Below, one piece after another: positions 63,858 to 64,000 of a DNA stretch of 64,000 bases. The position numbers and the translations under genes were made by a program. Positions within the stretch are counted from its first letter, which is position 1; every line of letters starts with the position of its first letter. This DNA is from Sphingosinicella terrae (lineage in GTDB: Bacteria > Pseudomonadota > Alphaproteobacteria > Sphingomonadales > Sphingomonadaceae), in NCBI RefSeq assembly GCF_003347635.1, contig NZ_QDFY01000003.1, positions 310,001 through 374,000 of the forward strand, read 5' to 3'. The notes below the pieces were generated by a model. It was given only the letters and a program-made list of their open reading frames with translations, had not been told where the DNA came from and did no database searches.

Positions 63858-64000
63858 GCGACGCTCCTGAGGTGAGGGGCGCGAAGCTTCGCCGCGATGG
63901 CGAGCAGCTCGTCGGCGCGATGGGCGCAGCTGTGACGGGCGCGGATGGTCTCGAGCCCGTGCTGCGAAAGGCTGCGCCGAAGCTCGGCGTCCGATGCGAG
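63854..64000 (-). CDS. CgeB-like glycosyltransferase, C-terminal fragment (runs off right edge)
   Basis: The last 48 residues of a protein (ASDAELRRSLSQHGLETIRA then RHSCAHRADELLAI) that look like the C-terminal helices of the two glycosyltransferases downstream (compare REHSYAHRGAQVDEIL). Its stop overlaps the next ATG. It would be the third CgeB-like gene of the operon; its start lies outside the window. Confidence 0.7.
   Translation of the reverse strand, partial: LASDAELRRSLSQHGLETIRARHSCAHRADELLAIAAKLRAPHLRSVA

Overview
The window is about 68-70% GC, gene-dense chromosomal DNA of an alphaproteobacterium. The gene set points to a yellow-pigmented sphingomonad: clustered crtY/crtI/crtB plus a separate crtZ, a Rieske/TonB-receptor catabolic island, DUF2794 and DUF4893 proteins, and a PqqD/HprK-like cassette. 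Most genes lie in tightly packed runs joined by 4-base ATGA or GTGA overlaps. I saw no rRNA, tRNA, CRISPR array, transposase or phage gene. All calls come from reading the sequence; no database search was run.

Layout. (1) 1-4460: a minus-strand operon led by a fused FAD monooxygenase/old-yellow-enzyme reductase of the 2-aminobenzoyl-CoA (or salicylyl-CoA) type, followed by an SDR, a MarR regulator, an enoyl-CoA hydratase and the start of an acyl-CoA dehydrogenase. A palindrome in front of the first gene is a likely MarR operator. (2) 4.5-11.2 kb: crtZ and assorted housekeeping genes (EamA transporter, methyltransferase, diacylglycerol kinase-like protein, propeller protein with a DNA-binding neighbour, MFS transporter, DUF2200). 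(3) 11.2-17.3 kb: carotenoid operon crtY-crtI-crtB with a D-serine dehydratase/D-threonine aldolase-like gene coupled to its end, and a divergent fatty-acid-hydroxylase-type enzyme plus DUF2141 protein. crtB appears to start at CTG. (4) 17.3-21 kb: cysE, DUF2794, a membrane protein, an SDR and a small exported protein.

(5) 21.2-24.4 kb: a four-gene cassette of Tat-exported protein, PqqD-like chaperone, HprK-related kinase and nucleotidyltransferase, which looks like an uncharacterised peptide or protein modification system. It is interrupted by a decayed DUF559 endonuclease gene lying between GC-rich palindromes. (6) 24.4-29.4 kb: mscL, a DUF202 protein, gph, glmU and glmS. (7) 29.4-39.8 kb: a catabolic island with Lrp regulator, SRPBCC and MBL-fold proteins on one strand and, divergently, a Rieske oxygenase, NTF2-like protein, TonB-dependent receptor, RidA, second SRPBCC, two amine-oxidase-type flavoproteins and a ferredoxin reductase. 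Together they fit uptake and oxidative dealkylation or deamination of a nitrogen-containing organic compound.

(8) 39.8-44.3 kb: an OYE, a membrane diguanylate cyclase, a lipoprotein and small proteins. (9) 44.5-48.5 kb: a small protein, a YcaO and a TfuA joined by ATGA, and a convergent winged-helix/TPR regulator with palindromic sites in front. This is a candidate thioamide-forming locus and, with the PqqD/HprK cassette, the most interesting part of the window. (10) 48.5-64 kb: GNAT enzymes, polysaccharide deacetylase, MFS transporter, wecB and an overlapped run of CgeB-like glycosyltransferases, one fused to a UDP-sugar epimerase/decarboxylase, with zinc alcohol dehydrogenase and Gfo/Idh/MocA oxidoreductase: a surface-glycan block running off the right edge.
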